Source: Metaphire vulgaris (Eukaryota > Annelida > Clitellata > Crassiclitellata > Megascolecidae). Taken from it: a DNA stretch of 64,000 bases. This document shows positions 63,228 through 64,000 of the stretch, piece after piece (position 1 is the stretch's first letter; each line of letters opens with the position of its first letter). Below the pieces are notes generated by a model. It was not told the DNA's origin. It did not search any database and saw only the letters and a program-made list of their open reading frames with translations. The DNA is taken from assembly GCA_018105865.1 (NCBI GenBank), contig CM030862.1, positions 12,175,574 to 12,239,573 on the forward strand. Direction: 5' to 3'. The translations under genes and the position numbers were made by a program.

Positions 63228-64000
63228 CAAAGATAAGCTACAAGTAACTTATCACACGTAATCAAATACTTCACAACACTGGCCACAAAATGTTCCAGTT
63301 ATGTTATTATTTTCTTAACGCTGTTTTGAAGCCATTACCTCAGTAGTCTGTAAACGTCAATGGAAAAATAGCTAAAGTACAGTAACTGATCATCTTAATT
63401 AAATCAACATTCTGCATACTCGGAATTTTGTGACCGTTCAAGTAAAAACGATGACGTAATAATCTATTTATATTAGTGTAGTTATTTTTGTGCTTCAAAA
63501 TGCCCTTTCAGCAATGCGGCGCTATAGACAGGGGCGTAGCCAGGAATTTGATTGGGGGGTATAATGTGATTTTGAGGGGTATAAATCTTTAAAAACTTAA
63601 AAATATTGTAAAAAACACATAACAAACTTTAAGGTAGACTGATTTTGGGGGTATATTTACCGATATACCCCCCCTCCCCGTCGCTACGTTCCTGGATATA
63701 GAAGCCACTCTCCTGCGACTACTCCTACCATTAGCGGCACGTGAGGTTATAGAAGCTTCTCTCAGACAGATTACCTGTGCTCACCTGTTGTGATTCACCT
63801 GGATGCTTCCAGGTACAGTGGAGCACCGACAGTGCGGCCTTCTTGTAGCCCTTGTTCATCGCGCAGTACAGGATCGGGTTCTGGGCGCTGTGCGAATGTC
63901 CGAGCAGCAGCGAGAACGACAGTACCACCCCGAGTTCGAACCGGTTGCGGTGACTGGTGTACTCGCCGTACAGCGTAACGACGTAGTACGGCATCCAGGA
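62447..64000 (-). CDS. Rhodopsin-like GPCR, C-terminal part (runs off the right edge)
   Basis: Partial class A G-protein-coupled receptor on the minus strand. The exon entering from the right edge encodes the end of TM6 (SWMPYYVVTLYG), TM7 with NPxxY (SAQNPILYCAMNKGYKK) and the start of helix 8. It ends at a strong donor (CAACAG/GTGAGC, exon end 63785), phase 0. A polypyrimidine acceptor (TTTTTTTCAG) opens 62764-62447, 105 codons of Arg/Ser/Gly-rich, CpG-rich tail ending RNRSSC. Reading through the donor instead gives 17 more codons to a TAA at 63731. TM1-5 lie outside the window, so the ligand class cannot be assigned. Confidence 0.8.
62944..63250. repeat. Three tandem units of ~80-110 bp with internal (AT)n
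   Basis: AACTTATTACAGTAATTCG and GTAATACGCTACAGT recur three times, each followed by an AT run of different length and AAATCAAAGATAAGCTACAAG. In the GPCR's last intron. Confidence 0.9.
63539..63694. mobile_element. hAT MITE, CAGGGGCGTAGC family (copy 3)
   Basis: 156 bp, starts CAGGGGCGTAGCCAGG and ends CGTCGCTACGTTCCTG. Flanks GCTATAGA and GATATAGA match 7 of 8. Same orientation as copy 1. In the GPCR's last intron. Confidence 0.88.

Overview
The window is animal nuclear DNA. It has intron-rich genes with GT-AG splice sites, long AT-rich non-coding stretches, abundant simple-sequence repeats and many short non-autonomous DNA transposons. The genes are clear bilaterian orthologues. The repeat style (hAT, piggyBac-like and pogo-like MITEs, a tRNA-type SINE, LINE tails, a Helitron-like element) and moderate gene density suggest a marine invertebrate, but I cannot name the phylum or species from the sequence alone. 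Introns are typically 0.1-1 kb, apart from a 4 kb first intron in MCU.

Layout, left to right. (1) 241-5515, minus: the C-terminal two thirds of STIL, a centriole duplication factor, with coiled coil and STAN motif; its N-terminal exons were not found. (2) 7198-11617, plus: a multi-exon amino acid/auxin permease family (SLC36/38-like) transporter. (3) 14919-16823, minus: an intronless 634-residue coiled-coil protein I do not recognise. (4) 16.8-21.6 kb: gene-free, with several hAT-type MITEs, a TC microsatellite and a ~400-bp tandem repeat in about four copies. (5) 21638-36080, plus: complete ZSWIM8 (24 exons, 1868 residues in my model), the SWIM-finger substrate receptor of a cullin-RING ubiquitin ligase used in target-directed microRNA decay. 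(6) 39007-48019, minus: complete MCU (6 exons, 336 residues), the pore of the mitochondrial calcium uniporter, tail-to-tail with ZSWIM8. (7) 48-55.9 kb: gene-poor, full of MITEs and microsatellites. (8) 55922-61694, plus: a small secretory protein resembling TP53I13 (DUF3105-like), with a ~0.7-kb compound CTG/TAA repeat in intron 1 and a Helitron-like element in its last intron. (9) 62447-64000, minus: the 3' end of a rhodopsin-like GPCR running off the right edge.

The genes do not form a pathway. The most informative context is that MCU and ZSWIM8 are neighbours here and both map to 10q22 in human, which suggests old linkage. The most striking non-coding signals are: a family of ~80-bp palindrome-ended elements bounded by TTAA, with ten copies; several hAT-type MITEs with 8-bp target duplications readable by eye; a short GACAAGCAAAAAAGGTC-type module recurring inside MITEs with different ends; and a strong excess of the palindrome TAGGCCTA. 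Exon models were assembled by hand from splice sites, reading-frame phase and remembered protein families; no alignment was run.
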